From Phytoactinopolyspora alkaliphila (lineage in GTDB: Bacteria; Actinomycetota; Actinomycetes; Jiangellales; Jiangellaceae), in assembly GCF_010550695.1 (NCBI RefSeq), contig NZ_JAAGOB010000003.1, forward strand, positions 248,001 through 312,000: a stretch of DNA of 64,000 nt, given 5' to 3'. The position numbers and the translations under genes are program-made. Below the pieces are notes generated by a model, which saw only the letters and a list, made by a program, of their open reading frames with translations, searched no databases and was not told where the DNA came from. This document shows positions 34,476-44,222 of this stretch, in pieces. Numbering within the stretch: position 1 is the first letter of the stretch; the number at the start of each line of letters is the position of its first letter.

Positions 34476-36236
34476 CTAGTTGGTGCTTTCCTGGGCCGGA
34501 CGGCCGTGCCACGATTCCCACAGCTTCGCGTACGCCTCACCGTGTTCCACCAGCTCGTGGTGGCTGCCGAGCTCGCTGATCCAGCCGTTCTCCACGACCG
34601 CCACCCGGTCGGCGTCGTGTGCGGTGTGCAGCCGGTGGGCGATGGCGACGACGGTGCGTCCGTGCAGGACGGCGGACAGTGAGCGCTCGAGGTGCCGGGC
34701 TGCCCGCGGATCGAGCAACGACGTCGCCTCGTCCAGGACCAGCGTGTGCGGGTCGGCCAGCACGATCCGCGCCAGCGCGATCTGCTGGGCCTGTGCCGGG
34801 CCGACCGGATGCCCGCCCGAGCCGACGACTGTGTCGAGCCCTTCGGGCAGCGCGTCAGCCCATGCGAGCGCGTCGACCGAGTCGAGGGCTTGGCGGAGCT
34901 CGTCGTCGGTGGCGGACGGAGCCGCCAGCGCCAGGTTGTCTCGCAGCGTGCCCACGAAGACGTGGTGCTCCTGGGTGACGAGCACCACCTCGCGACGGAG
35001 CTGATCGAGCTCCAGGTCCACCAGGGGAACACCGGCGACCTCAACGCTGCCGGCGCGGGTGGGGTGTATACCCGCGAGCAGCCTGCCCAGCGTCGACTTG
35101 CCGGCGCCGGACGGGCCTACCATGGCCAGCCGTTCACCCGGGCGCAGATCGAGGGAGACACCGTGCAGGACGTCCTGCCCGTCAACGTACGAGTAGCGCA
35201 CGTCGGAGGCGTGGATGTCCTCACCGGCGGGGGACCGGCCACTCGGCTCCCGATCGTTCGGCACCTTGGCGACCCCGACGACGCGCGCCAGCGACGACGT
35301 CCCGACCTGAAGTTCGTCCAGCCAGGACACCAGCCGATCGACCGGGTCGACGATCTGCACCATGTACAGCACCACCGCGGCGACCTGCCCCACGGTCGCA
35401 TGCCCGGCCGACACCAGCCATGCGCCCCACGCGAGGGTAGCCACCACGGGCAGCACGTAAGACAGCTCAGCGGTAGGGAACCACACGCTGCGCAGGAACA
35501 GCGTGCGACGCTCCGCGGCGAACGCCTCCCGGAGGTCGCCGTCGATCCGCTGGATGCGCACGTCCGCCATGTCCAGGGCTTCCACGGTCCGCACGCCGTC
35601 GACGGTTTCCGTCACGGTGCCGTCCAGGGTGGCGTACGACGCCCGTTCCCACAGGTAGGCGGCCCGGGCGCGCTTCAGGTACCAGCGCGTGCCGGCGTAG
35701 AGCAACGGCACTCCGACGATGGCGCCAGCCGCCACCAGCGGACCGGCGATCACCGCGGCGGCCAAGGTGAGCACCGTGGTCACCAAGGCCACGAGAATCT
35801 CGGGCACCGCGAAGCGCACGGTACGAGACAGCGCGTCGATGTCTCCCGTGGTACGCGCCACCAGATCACCGGTCCCGGCTCGCTCGACCGTGGACAACGG
35901 CAGGCCCAGTACCCGGGCGATAAAGGTTTCGCGGAGCTGGGCGAACACCCGCTCGCCCAGGACCAGCGAGCGCTGAATGGCCGCTCGCGTGAGGACGGCC
36001 TGAGCGACGATGAACGCTGCGAGGGTCGCGGCGAGCAGGTCGATCCGGGTGGTGGAGGTGCCCTCGATCACGCCGTCGACCATGCGGCCCAAGAGGAACG
36101 GGCCGGCCAGCCCGAGCGCCGCCGCCAGCACGTGCAGGGTCAGCGTGATGCTCAGTGGCCGGCGGTGCTCCTGGAAGAGCTTGCCGGCCTCGGTCCGCAC
36201 CTCAGGTGGTGTGGCTACCGGCAGGCGGGTGCTCAT
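34476..36236 (-). CDS. heterodimeric ABC exporter subunit with intact Walker A/B but degenerate signature
   Basis: A 586-residue type IV ABC exporter half: six-helix transmembrane domain (about 25-310) followed by a nucleotide-binding domain. The P-loop GPSGAGKST, Q-loop region LVTQEHHVFVG, Walker B LVLDEATSLLD and H-loop IAHRLH are normal, but the LSGGQ signature reads VGPAQAQQ. The upstream partner gene shows the opposite pattern, so one consensus and one degenerate ATP site would form. It likely exports lipids, peptides or drugs. The ATG at 36236 overlaps the partner stop by 4 nt. Confidence 0.92.
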   Translation of the reverse strand: MSTRLPVATPPEVRTEAGKLFQEHRRPLSITLTLHVLAAALGLAGPFLLGRMVDGVIEGTSTTRIDLLAATLAAFIVAQAVLTRAAIQRSLVLGERVFAQLRETFIARVLGLPLSTVERAGTGDLVARTTGDIDALSRTVRFAVPEILVALVTTVLTLAAAVIAGPLVAAGAIVGVPLLYAGTRWYLKRARAAYLWERASYATLDGTVTETVDGVRTVEALDMADVRIQRIDGDLREAFAAERRTLFLRSVWFPTAELSYVLPVVATLAWGAWLVSAGHATVGQVAAVVLYMVQIVDPVDRLVSWLDELQVGTSSLARVVGVAKVPNDREPSGRSPAGEDIHASDVRYSYVDGQDVLHGVSLDLRPGERLAMVGPSGAGKSTLGRLLAGIHPTRAGSVEVAGVPLVDLELDQLRREVVLVTQEHHVFVGTLRDNLALAAPSATDDELRQALDSVDALAWADALPEGLDTVVGSGGHPVGPAQAQQIALARIVLADPHTLVLDEATSLLDPRAARHLERSLSAVLHGRTVVAIAHRLHTAHDADRVAVVENGWISELGSHHELVEHGEAYAKLWESWHGRPAQESTN

Positions 36237-37981
36237 ACCAGCTGCTCCTCTCGGATGACGGTGCGTCGGTAGTCGGTGTTGGTGGTGAGGAGGTGGTCGT
36301 GGCGGCCTATGGCGGAGACCTGGCCGTCGGCAAACCACACGACGGTCTCCGCGCGTGCCAGCAGGAGCGGACTTGCCGTCACCACGACGGTGGTGCGGCC
36401 CGCCCGGTACTCCACCAGCCGCTGCGCGATGGCGGCCTCCGTGTGCGCGTCGACGGCACTCGTTGGCTCCACGAGTACCAGGATCTCCGGGTTGGTGAGC
36501 AGTACGCGGGCCAGGGCGATCCGCTGCCGCTGGCCACCGGAGAGCGAGCGGCCACGTTCCTCGACCACGGAGTCGAGGCCGTCCCGGAGCGTCTCCAGGA
36601 TGTCCTGGCCGGAGGCCACCTCGATGGCCGCGCGAAGCTCGTCGTCACCGTATCGGCCCCGCGGGTCGAGATTGGCCCGGAGGGTGCCGGTGAACAGTGT
36701 GGGCTCGGGGTCGCTGACGACGATCCGCCGCCGTACCTCGGTAAGGGGAAGCTCGTCCAGCGGGGTGCCGTCGAGACGGACGTCGCCGCCGGACACCAGC
36801 CGCCCGAGCCGGTCCGCCACGGATGCGGTGGCCGATGGGTCGTCAGCGACCAGCATGGTGAGCACGCCGGGCTCGACGACGAGACCCGACGCCGCGTCGA
36901 CCAGTGTGGAGCCCGAGGCAGGGCGGCCGGGTTCGGTGGCTCCCGTGGTGACGGCGGGCGTTTCACCGGTCGGTGCGGCGTCGTCCTTGACGTCGCGCTC
37001 GATGGCCAGCAGCCGCAGCACACGGCGTCCGGCCACGACGGCCCGCGACGCTACGAAGGCCATCTCACCGGCTGTGCGTACGGGAATCACCAGGAAGAAC
37101 GCGAACCCGTACATGGCCACGAGCGCGCCGGGCTGGATGGTGCCGTTGAGAACCAGGCGGGCGCCCACCCAGGTGAGCAGGACCAGGAAGATGCCCGGCA
37201 GCAGGACCAGCAGCGCGTCGAGGAAGGAGTGCGTGGTGGCCAGCCGGTTTCCGGCGAGCCGGACGGTGTCCGAGCGCTCGGCGTAGCGGCCGAGGAAAAC
37301 CCGCTCGCCGCCGACGCCGCGCAGCACGCGCAGCCCCGCCACCGTGTCGGCGCCCAGAGCGGTCAGCCTGCCCAGTGCGTCGCGCTGCTCACGCTGCCGC
37401 CGCTGGAGCGGCCGGATGATGGGAGTGACAGCGCCGACCAGGACGGGAACGCCGATCAGGACCATCAATCCGAGCGGCACAGAGGTGGTCAGGACGATGA
37501 AGGAGACCACCAGATAAGAGATGATCGCACCGGCGAACCGGGAGATCACCTCGAACGCATGCCCGATGTGGTGAGCGTCGCTGGACGACGTGGCGACGAC
37601 CTCACCGGTGGGCATCGAGCTGGAGACGGACGGCCCGGTGCTCGCTGCGTGCCGGTTGACCACCTGAATGGTCCGGAACGCCGAGTACAGCCAGTTGGCG
37701 ACTGCAGCACGGTGCCGGAGAACGCCGACGCCGGCCTGGGTGATGCCCAGCCCGGCGATCACCGCGGCCCACTGGTACGCGGTGCCGCTCTCACCTTCGG
37801 CCATGCCGTCGATGCCTCGTCCGATCGCCCAGGGCATGAGTGCCTGCGCCACCATCCAGATGACACCGTAAACGGTGGCCAGTGCGATGGCGGCCTTCTG
37901 GCCCCGCGCCACCCACACGAGGAAGCGTTGGGGAGAGCGGGTATCGGGGATGCCGGGATCGGCGTAAGGCAACGTGCGCAC
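36233..37981 (-). CDS. heterodimeric ABC exporter subunit with degenerate Walker motifs
   Basis: A 582-residue ABC exporter half. The transmembrane region (about 25-300) is typical. The nucleotide-binding domain has a perfect LSGGQRQRIALAR signature, but its P-loop is replaced by VADDPSATAS, the Walker B aspartate is Val (LVLVEPTSAVD) and the H-loop His is Ala (VTASPL). These changes mark the degenerate half of heterodimers such as TM287/288 or BmrCD, so this is not a pseudogene. The start is uncertain: GTG at 37981 fits the protein, while an ATG at 38086 would add a poorly conserved tail; neither has a strong ribosome site. Confidence 0.88.
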   Translation of the reverse strand: MRTLPYADPGIPDTRSPQRFLVWVARGQKAAIALATVYGVIWMVAQALMPWAIGRGIDGMAEGESGTAYQWAAVIAGLGITQAGVGVLRHRAAVANWLYSAFRTIQVVNRHAASTGPSVSSSMPTGEVVATSSSDAHHIGHAFEVISRFAGAIISYLVVSFIVLTTSVPLGLMVLIGVPVLVGAVTPIIRPLQRRQREQRDALGRLTALGADTVAGLRVLRGVGGERVFLGRYAERSDTVRLAGNRLATTHSFLDALLVLLPGIFLVLLTWVGARLVLNGTIQPGALVAMYGFAFFLVIPVRTAGEMAFVASRAVVAGRRVLRLLAIERDVKDDAAPTGETPAVTTGATEPGRPASGSTLVDAASGLVVEPGVLTMLVADDPSATASVADRLGRLVSGGDVRLDGTPLDELPLTEVRRRIVVSDPEPTLFTGTLRANLDPRGRYGDDELRAAIEVASGQDILETLRDGLDSVVEERGRSLSGGQRQRIALARVLLTNPEILVLVEPTSAVDAHTEAAIAQRLVEYRAGRTTVVVTASPLLLARAETVVWFADGQVSAIGRHDHLLTTNTDYRRTVIREEQLV

Positions 37982-38118
37982 GATGCATAACGTTACGGAT
38001 ACGGACCGACAGAGCGCACCTGGTTTTCCGCCGCCTGAGGACGGGGTGAAAGCGGGCACTAGAGTGTTGCCGGTCACATGCGACATACTCGCCGTCTGCG
38101 CACCTGGAGGCCTGCCGG

Positions 38119-38589
38119 ATGAAACACGTCGTGGTTGCTGTGTTCGCGATTTTCGCTCTGCTGACGGGCCTGGCCACCACGGCGCACGCCGGTGGCGATT
38201 CCACCCTCGCGCCGGGGCACACCACCACGCTGGCCGGTCCGTGTGGCTCGTCGTACAGTCACATCGGCCACCACCCGATCACGGCGTCGTCCACCACGGT
38301 CGGGCATCTCGACGTCTACTGGTCGTCCAGCACCAAGCGCAACTGCCTGGTCACCAATCACTCCGGGCCGACCTACGGAGTCAGGCTCTTCACCGAGGCC
38401 AGGATCCGCCCCAGCGGCTACAGCTGGCCGAGCTGCCCGTCCAGCACCGGCTGCGATTCCGGTTTCTACAGCTATTACGCCGGACCCGTCTACACGCCGG
38501 CCGGGGTCGACATGACGAACAGGTGCATCGACGTCACGGGAACCGTGGACTGGACATCGCGTACTCGCACCAGGATCCACTGCGGCTGA
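38119..38589 (+). CDS. small secreted cysteine-rich protein
   Basis: A 156-residue exported protein of unknown function. A clear Sec signal (VVVAVFAIFALLTGLATTAHA) leads to a mature domain of about 130 residues with six cysteines, which could form three disulfides, and many Ser, Thr, Gly and Tyr residues. No catalytic motif was recognised. GGAGG lies about 9 nt before the ATG. It faces the ABC exporter operon across a short divergent gap. Confidence 0.7.
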   Translation: MKHVVVAVFAIFALLTGLATTAHAGGDSTLAPGHTTTLAGPCGSSYSHIGHHPITASSTTVGHLDVYWSSSTKRNCLVTNHSGPTYGVRLFTEARIRPSGYSWPSCPSSTGCDSGFYSYYAGPVYTPAGVDMTNRCIDVTGTVDWTSRTRTRIHCG

Positions 38590-38688
38590 CAGCCGATGAC
38601 ATACTCACTGGTGTTCAGCCGGTACCCTCCGTCCTGCCGTTCGGGAGGCCGGCCGGTCGCCGGATCTCGAAGACACAGGAACGCTGAT

Positions 38689-39207
38689 ATGAACGGTGAC
38701 CACAGTCCGGACCGCGTCGATACGACCGTGGCGGCATGGCAGGCGGCAACGGAGAACGGCGATGCTGACGCGGCGGCCGTGTGTCTCGCCGATGACGCGG
38801 TGTTCATCTCCCCGCTGACGGCCCGCTTCCAGTTTCGTGGTCGCGTTCAGATTCACGAGATGCTGACGTCGGCCTTCGAGGTGATCAGCGGGGTCCGTGT
38901 GCACACGGTGGTGGGCTCCGAGGATACCCGTGCCGTGTTCTTCACCGGAACAAGCGGCTCGGTGGAGTTCGAGGAAGCCCAGCTGCTGCGCTTCGGCGAG
39001 GACGGCCTGATCACCGAGATCACGTTGTTCGGAAGACCACTCCCGGGTGTGACGGCCGTGATGGCCGGCATCGGGCCGAGAATGGTCCGGCGCCAGGGGC
39101 GCCGCCGCCTGGCCGTGGTGGTCGGCGCCGCCGTGCGCCCGCTGGCGGCGATGACCCGGCTCGGTGAGCGCTATCTTGTCCCGTTGACCGATCCCAACCG
39201 CAGGTAG
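38689..39207 (+). CDS. SnoaL/NTF2-like protein
   Basis: A 172-residue protein. Residues 1-115 follow the nuclear transport factor 2/SnoaL pattern: helix [20 protein letters not shown], then [19 protein letters not shown], ending [19 protein letters not shown]. The C-terminal 50 residues are basic and hydrophobic and may touch the membrane. Such folds act as polyketide cyclases, isomerases or binding proteins. The ATG at 38689 follows AGGAACG. Function unknown. Confidence 0.72.
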   Translation: MNGDHSPDRVDTTVAAWQAATENGDADAAAVCLADDAVFISPLTARFQFRGRVQIHEMLTSAFEVISGVRVHTVVGSEDTRAVFFTGTSGSVEFEEAQLLRFGEDGLITEITLFGRPLPGVTAVMAGIGPRMVRRQGRRRLAVVVGAAVRPLAAMTRLGERYLVPLTDPNRR

Positions 39208-39284
39208 CCGCCACCGACCGTAGCTGGGCCGCCTCCGGGCGGGGAGGGCGGCAGCGAGGATGGCAGGTCGGCTACGCTCGTCGG

Positions 39285-40856
39285 GTGGCTGAGACTACCC
39301 ATGACACCGTGCTCGTCGTCGATTTCGGCGCCCAGTATGCGCAGCTGATCGCGCGCCGAGTGCGAGAGGCGAGGGTCTATTCGGAGATCGTCCCGCACAC
39401 CATGCCGGTGGAGCAGATGCTCGCCAAGAAGCCGAAGGCGATCATCCTGTCCGGTGGGCCGGCCAGCGTGTACGCCGACGACGCGCCTTCGGTCGACCCG
39501 GCGCTGTTCCAGTCCGGTGTCGCCGCGTTCGGCATCTGTTACGGGTTCCAGGCGATGACCGTCGCGCTCGGCGGCCAGGTGGCGCGCACCGGTCTGTCGG
39601 AATTCGGCCGTACCCAGGTGGAGATCGTGGCGCCGGGCTCGCTGCTTCAAGGCGTTCCGCAAGGGCCATCGGTGTGGATGAGCCACAACGACTCCGTGAC
39701 CCAGCCACCCCCGGGATTCGACGTTCTGGCCATGTCCGACGCCACTCCCGTCGCGGCGTTCGAGAACGCCGACATGGGGCTGGCCGGCGTCCAGTGGCAC
39801 CCCGAGGTGCTGCACACCGAGCACGGCCAGGCGATGCTCGAGCATTTCCTCTTCGACGTCGCGGGCGCACGGCCGTCGTGGACGATGGTGAACATCGTCG
39901 ACGAGGCGGTGGAGGTGGTCCGCCAGCAGGTCGGGGAGAAGCGGATCATCTGCGGGCTCTCCGGCGGAGTGGACTCGTCCGTTGCGGCGGCGCTGGTGCA
40001 GCGCGCCGTCGGCGACCAGCTCACCTGTGTGTTCGTCGACCACGGCCTGCTCCGCGAAGGTGAAGCCGAGCAGGTCGAGCGGGATTTCGTCGCAGCCACG
40101 GGTGTCGACCTCTACGTGGTGGAGGCGGCAGACCGATTCCTGACTGCCCTCAAGGACGTCGACGACCCCGAGACCAAGCGTAAGATCATCGGCCGGGAGT
40201 TCATCCGGGCGTTCGAGGAAGCGGCCCGTGAGATCGTCGCCAAGGCCGGTGCCGACGGCGACGAGGTGGAGTTCCTCGTGCAGGGAACCCTGTACCCCGA
40301 TGTGGTCGAGTCCGGCGGCGGCGAGGGCGCGGCGAACATCAAGAGTCACCACAACGTCGGCGGCCTGCCGGAGGACCTGCAGTTCACCCTCGTCGAGCCA
40401 TTGCGCTGGCTGTTCAAGGACGAGGTCCGGGCGGTCGGCGAGCAGCTTGGCATCCCGGCGGACATCGTGTGGCGTCAGCCGTTCCCCGGGCCTGGCCTGG
40501 CGATCCGGATCATCGGGTCGGTGACCGGTGAGCGGCTGGAGATCCTTCGCCGCGCCGACGCCATCGCGCGAGCGGAGCTGACGGCGGCGGGCCTGGACCG
40601 CGACGTCTGGCAGTTCCCCGTGGTCCTCCTGGCCGACGTCCGCTCGGTGGGAGTCCAGGGCGATGGGCGCACCTACGGTCACCCGGTTGTCCTGCGACCG
40701 GTGAGCAGCGAGGACGCCATGACGGCTGACTGGTCCAGGCTTCCCTATGAGCTTCTGGAGCGCATCTCCACCCGGATTACCAACGAGGTGGCGGAAGTCA
40801 ACCGAGTGGTCCTCGATGTCACGAGCAAGCCGCCGGGCACCATCGAATGGGAGTAG
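39285..40856 (+). CDS. guaA: GMP synthase (glutamine-hydrolysing)
   Basis: Converts XMP to GMP using ATP and glutamine. The 523-residue protein has the class I glutamine amidotransferase domain first ([18 protein letters not shown]; catalytic Cys85 in AFGICYGFQ; His and Glu in GVQWHPEV), then the ATP-pyrophosphatase P-loop [14 protein letters not shown] and the C-terminal dimerisation domain ending PGTIEWE. The start is a GTG without a clear ribosome site. It begins the guaA to pcrA block conserved in actinobacteria. Confidence 0.97.
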   Translation: MAETTHDTVLVVDFGAQYAQLIARRVREARVYSEIVPHTMPVEQMLAKKPKAIILSGGPASVYADDAPSVDPALFQSGVAAFGICYGFQAMTVALGGQVARTGLSEFGRTQVEIVAPGSLLQGVPQGPSVWMSHNDSVTQPPPGFDVLAMSDATPVAAFENADMGLAGVQWHPEVLHTEHGQAMLEHFLFDVAGARPSWTMVNIVDEAVEVVRQQVGEKRIICGLSGGVDSSVAAALVQRAVGDQLTCVFVDHGLLREGEAEQVERDFVAATGVDLYVVEAADRFLTALKDVDDPETKRKIIGREFIRAFEEAAREIVAKAGADGDEVEFLVQGTLYPDVVESGGGEGAANIKSHHNVGGLPEDLQFTLVEPLRWLFKDEVRAVGEQLGIPADIVWRQPFPGPGLAIRIIGSVTGERLEILRRADAIARAELTAAGLDRDVWQFPVVLLADVRSVGVQGDGRTYGHPVVLRPVSSEDAMTADWSRLPYELLERISTRITNEVAEVNRVVLDVTSKPPGTIEWE

Positions 40857-41005
40857 CGGGTGCGCTTCCGGGCATGCTCGATTGTCAGGGAATGTGACTG
40901 CAAGTCCGAGTTCTAGTCACCCGCCTTCGCGATTGTCGCTGCCCCGTCATGTCGTGTTCGGCCGCACGTCGCGGTCGAGCCATCTGAGCGGCGTGACCTT
41001 GACCC

Positions 41006-42118
41006 ATGCGAGCACTACTCGGCCGCCCACCAGCGCTGCTGGGCCGCCGCCGGCCACCTGCCCCCACCGTCCCGCCTCCTGCGCACGCGGGACCACTGGT
41101 CGTCGCTCACCGCGGCGCCAGCGGCTACCGTCCGGAGCACACTCTGGAGGCATACCGGCTGGCGATCGAGCTCGGCGCGGACTTCATCGAACCAGATCTC
41201 GTGATCACCGCCGACGGCGTCCTGGTCGCCCGGCACGAGGCGGAGCTGTCCACGTCGACCGACGTCGCGCATCGGCCCGAGTTCGCCGACCGGCTCGACA
41301 CGAGGACGCTCGACGGCCGGGAAGTGAGCGGATGGTTCGTCGACGACTTCAGTCTCGAGGAGCTCAAACGGCTCTACGCAAGGGAACGGCTGGCCACGGT
41401 GCGGCAGCAGAGCGCCGGCTACGACTGCCGCTTCCGCGTGCCGACGTTCGCCGAGATCACCGCTCTGGCCGTGCAAGCCGGCCGCCGGCTGGGCCGCCGC
41501 GTCGGCGTCTACCCTGAGCTGAAGCACCCCACGTACTTCGCCGAACGCGGGCTCCGCCACGAGGATGCGTTGCTGACCGGGCTCGAGATCGCCGGGCTCG
41601 GCCGTGCGGACGTGTTCATCCAGTGCTTCGAGCCGTCGGCGCTACGCCGGCTTGCCGTGCGTACGTCTGTCCCGCTCGTCCAGCGTGTCGATGTCGCCGG
41701 CCAACCGTACGACTGGGAGCACCACGGGCACGGCGGCACCTTCGCCGGCATGCTGGCCCCGGGTGGGCTCAAGGAGATCTCCGCCTACGCGGCCGCGGTG
41801 GGTGTGCACAAGTCACTCGTCATCCCCCGTGATCCAGACGGGCGGCTGGCCCGCCCCAGTGGCTTGGTCGAGCAGGTCCACAAGGCCGGTATGGCCGTGC
41901 ACGCATGGACGTTCCGCAACGAAAGCGCCTTCCTGCCGGCTGACTTGCGGCACGGCTCGGACGCCGGAGCCTTCGGCGACGCCATCGGAGAGTATTATGC
42001 GTTCTTCGCCGCGGGCGTCGACGCCGTGCTCAGCGACCACCCGGACACCGCGACGGCCGCCCGGCAGATCTTCGCCGGGCCGGCCGTGCGGCACCGGAAC
42101 TCCGCTGCCGGACCGTAG
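41006..42118 (+). CDS. glycerophosphodiester phosphodiesterase
   Basis: A 370-residue TIM-barrel phosphodiesterase. The active site reads VVAHRGASGYRPEHTLEAY (HRG and catalytic Glu), then FIEPDLVITADGVLVARHE (metal-binding Glu-x-Asp and His). YPELKHP and the final AVLSDHPDTA are also typical. The N-terminus is basic and proline-rich and is not an obvious signal peptide, so localisation is unclear. It would release glycerol-3-phosphate from deacylated phospholipids or teichoic-acid fragments. Confidence 0.9.
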   Translation: MRALLGRPPALLGRRRPPAPTVPPPAHAGPLVVAHRGASGYRPEHTLEAYRLAIELGADFIEPDLVITADGVLVARHEAELSTSTDVAHRPEFADRLDTRTLDGREVSGWFVDDFSLEELKRLYARERLATVRQQSAGYDCRFRVPTFAEITALAVQAGRRLGRRVGVYPELKHPTYFAERGLRHEDALLTGLEIAGLGRADVFIQCFEPSALRRLAVRTSVPLVQRVDVAGQPYDWEHHGHGGTFAGMLAPGGLKEISAYAAAVGVHKSLVIPRDPDGRLARPSGLVEQVHKAGMAVHAWTFRNESAFLPADLRHGSDAGAFGDAIGEYYAFFAAGVDAVLSDHPDTATAARQIFAGPAVRHRNSAAGP

Positions 42119-42128
42119 CGAGGCTCCG

Positions 42129-42329
42129 CTAGCCGTCGCGGCCCCGCCGGATCTTGCCGATAGATGCCGTGAGTCCGGCCAGACCGACCGTCACCAGGAG
42201 CAACGGTGCCGCTACCTCGAGTGCGGCGACGCCCATGACGTCGTGCTTCAGCAGGGCCCAGATGCCGAAGACGCCGAGAAAGAACAGCCCGAAGACGAGG
42301 GACATGATGTCGGTGTCGTGTCGCTTCAC
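42129..42329 (-). CDS. small two-helix membrane protein
   Basis: A 66-residue protein translated from a GTG that overlaps the stop of the PspC/LiaF-like gene (GTGA at 42329-42326). It has two hydrophobic segments (SLVFGLFFLGVFGIWALL and AAPLLLVTVGLAGLTASI) and a basic C-terminus. It is too short to classify, but the coupling suggests a role in the same envelope-stress system. Confidence 0.6.
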   Translation of the reverse strand: MKRHDTDIMSLVFGLFFLGVFGIWALLKHDVMGVAALEVAAPLLLVTVGLAGLTASIGKIRRGRDG

Positions 42330-43855
42330 TGGTCGACCTCCGTGTCCGCCCGGGTGACGTTGATGGGCCCCATGCCCAGCTCGAGGTTGAGCTGTATCTC
42401 CCCGCCGCCGGGACCGTCCGGCCCGACGTCGGTGATGTTGAGCTGGCGGTCGAACCCATTGGTGGTGTGATCGAAGGCGTTGATCACCCCGGCGCCGACG
42501 GAGCTGGTGAGTACGACGTCGGCGGTCTCGGGGACGACGACGGTCATCGGCCCCATGCCCAGCTGCATCGTCACGGCGACAGTGTCCTCGTCCTCGAGCT
42601 CCAGCAGAGAGAGGTCGTAATCCATTGGGCCGATGCCGTGCGTGAGCGTGTCTGCCGGTACCTCCTCGACGGTGGCGGGCGGCATGATGTTGCTCGGTCC
42701 TGACGTCAGGTCCCAGCGGGAGAAGAACGTGGCTGGGATCAAGGCGAGCGTCAGGAGGATGCCGAGAGCTATCAGGCCCCTCGACCTGCCGAACCACGAG
42801 CCGACGAGCAGGCCGAGTGCGACGACGGCCAGCGGAGCCGCCACGTACAGGGGGCCCGGTTCGATGCCTGCCAACACCTCGAGCATCGCGACGATCCCGA
42901 CGGAGATCAGGGCGGAGCAGAAGGTCAGCAGACCGAGGACGGAACGCGGTTGATCTATGCCCGGAGGCGGTTCCTCGGGCTGCGAATAGGGGTCGGCCTC
43001 GCGCCGCAGGTACAGGTCGGCGTAGGGCGAACCCGCGTCCGCGGGCTGCCAGTCCGGTCCCTCCGGCCAGCCGGTGCCGGCCTGATACGTGGGCTGCCCC
43101 ACGTGCCCGGCCGGATCGGCGACGTCCGCCGGACTGGCCGGGTCAACGGGGCCCGCCGGGTCCGGGGGATCCACCGCGTCAGTCGGGTCTGCGGGGTCCG
43201 CCGGGTCTGCGGGGTCTGCCGGCCCGGCGGAGTCCGCCGGCCCGGCGGCGCCGGACCACCGCGAGGACGTCGTGTCGGTCTCGGGTGCGGGTGGTGGCCA
43301 GCCGGCCCAGGTGGTTCCGCCCGCGGAGACGTCGTCGTACCCGGGCGGTGAGTATCCCGGCGGTGCGTAGCCGGGCGCGTAGGCGTCCGTGTGTGCGGAG
43401 GCTGAATCGCTCGCCGTGCGTCGTCTGAGGAGGGCGAACAGGCCGGCCCCCGCGAGTATCAGCAGGACGGTGCCGTTCCACGAGCCGCCGAGAACCACGC
43501 CGGAGGAGATGATGACACCGGCGCCGAGAGCGAGGGCCAGCGGGACAGCGCTGGCGTCGCGCACCTCGCGCCGACCGATCGCCTGCTCGATGACGGACGC
43601 CGGTTCCCCATCGGCCGGCATGAACAGCCAGGCCAAGGCATACAAGAGGATTCCGACCCCGCCGAACAGGGCCAGCACGGCGGTGGCCACCCGCAGAATC
43701 GTCGGGTCCACCCCGAGCCGCCGGCCCACACCGCCGAGCACCCCCGCGATCACGCGGTCGGTCTGGCTACGTCGCAGCAGCCGGATCTCGTCGGCCACGT
43801 TTGGCGGTGTCTCGGTGCCTCTACCTGGTGGGGGAGTCGACGGCATCTCGTTCAT
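42326..43855 (-). CDS. PspC-domain protein with LiaF-like C-terminus
   Basis: A 509-residue membrane protein. Residues 25-85 are a PspC domain (RVIAGVLGGVGRRLGVDPTILR, then a long hydrophobic helix). Two more helices and a long low-complexity Pro/Asp/Ala linker with AGPADPADPADP-type repeats follow. Three further helices precede a C-terminal domain (about 400-509) resembling the LiaF C-terminal beta-helix (GIGPMDYDLSLLELED). It likely senses or dampens envelope stress upstream of the divergently encoded PspC-kinase and LuxR regulator. Confidence 0.85.
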   Translation of the reverse strand: MNEMPSTPPPGRGTETPPNVADEIRLLRRSQTDRVIAGVLGGVGRRLGVDPTILRVATAVLALFGGVGILLYALAWLFMPADGEPASVIEQAIGRREVRDASAVPLALALGAGVIISSGVVLGGSWNGTVLLILAGAGLFALLRRRTASDSASAHTDAYAPGYAPPGYSPPGYDDVSAGGTTWAGWPPPAPETDTTSSRWSGAAGPADSAGPADPADPADPADPTDAVDPPDPAGPVDPASPADVADPAGHVGQPTYQAGTGWPEGPDWQPADAGSPYADLYLRREADPYSQPEEPPPGIDQPRSVLGLLTFCSALISVGIVAMLEVLAGIEPGPLYVAAPLAVVALGLLVGSWFGRSRGLIALGILLTLALIPATFFSRWDLTSGPSNIMPPATVEEVPADTLTHGIGPMDYDLSLLELEDEDTVAVTMQLGMGPMTVVVPETADVVLTSSVGAGVINAFDHTTNGFDRQLNITDVGPDGPGGGEIQLNLELGMGPINVTRADTEVDQ

Positions 43856-44222
43856 GTCACCGATACTGCCGTGCCACGGGAGCTCTCACCATGGGGGATC
43901 ACCCTGAACTGCCCCGGATCCATCCCGGCTGCACACCGCTCCTTCATCCTGTCCGCACCTCCGCGCGCCGTCGAAGACCTGACGCGATCCCGTCGTCCTG
44001 ACGCCTTCCAGTCGCGCCAAACCGCCTGAACCCGGGTTGTGGCGAGAATAGATGGCGTCAAGACGACGTAATGACGCCAGATGCAGATCGCCCCGGCTCA
44101 CAAGCTGGCCCCCGGCTCGCAAGCCGGCCCCCGGCTCGCAGGCAGGCCCCCGGCTCGCAGGCAGGGGCCCCCGCCTCGCAAGGCGATCGCCCCAGCCCAC
44201 GGACCATTAGGGGTGTTCCCTC
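43856..44222. promoter_or_regulatory. divergent regulatory region of the PspC genes
   Basis: A 367-nt gene-free gap between the divergent PspC/LiaF-like and PspC-kinase genes. It contains an inverted repeat TGGCGTCA (44053-44060) / TGACGCCA (44072-44079), a candidate LuxR-type operator, and the 18-21-bp tandem repeats at 44091-44185. Confidence 0.45.
44091..44185. repeat. five 18-21-bp tandem repeats
   Basis: Five head-to-tail copies based on CCCCCGGCTCGCAAGCCGG with small changes. Units are 44091-44108, 44109-44127, 44128-44146, 44147-44167 and 44168-44185. There are no unique spacers, so this is not a CRISPR array; it lies about 40 nt upstream of the kinase start. Confidence 0.75.

Noticed and set aside
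36233-37981. ABC subunit as pseudogene because of lost Walker motifs
   Set aside because: The frame is intact, LSGGQ is perfect and the losses mirror those of the partner subunit, as in heterodimeric exporters.
44091-44185. Possible CRISPR array
   Set aside because: Units are head-to-tail with no unique spacers, and no cas genes are present.
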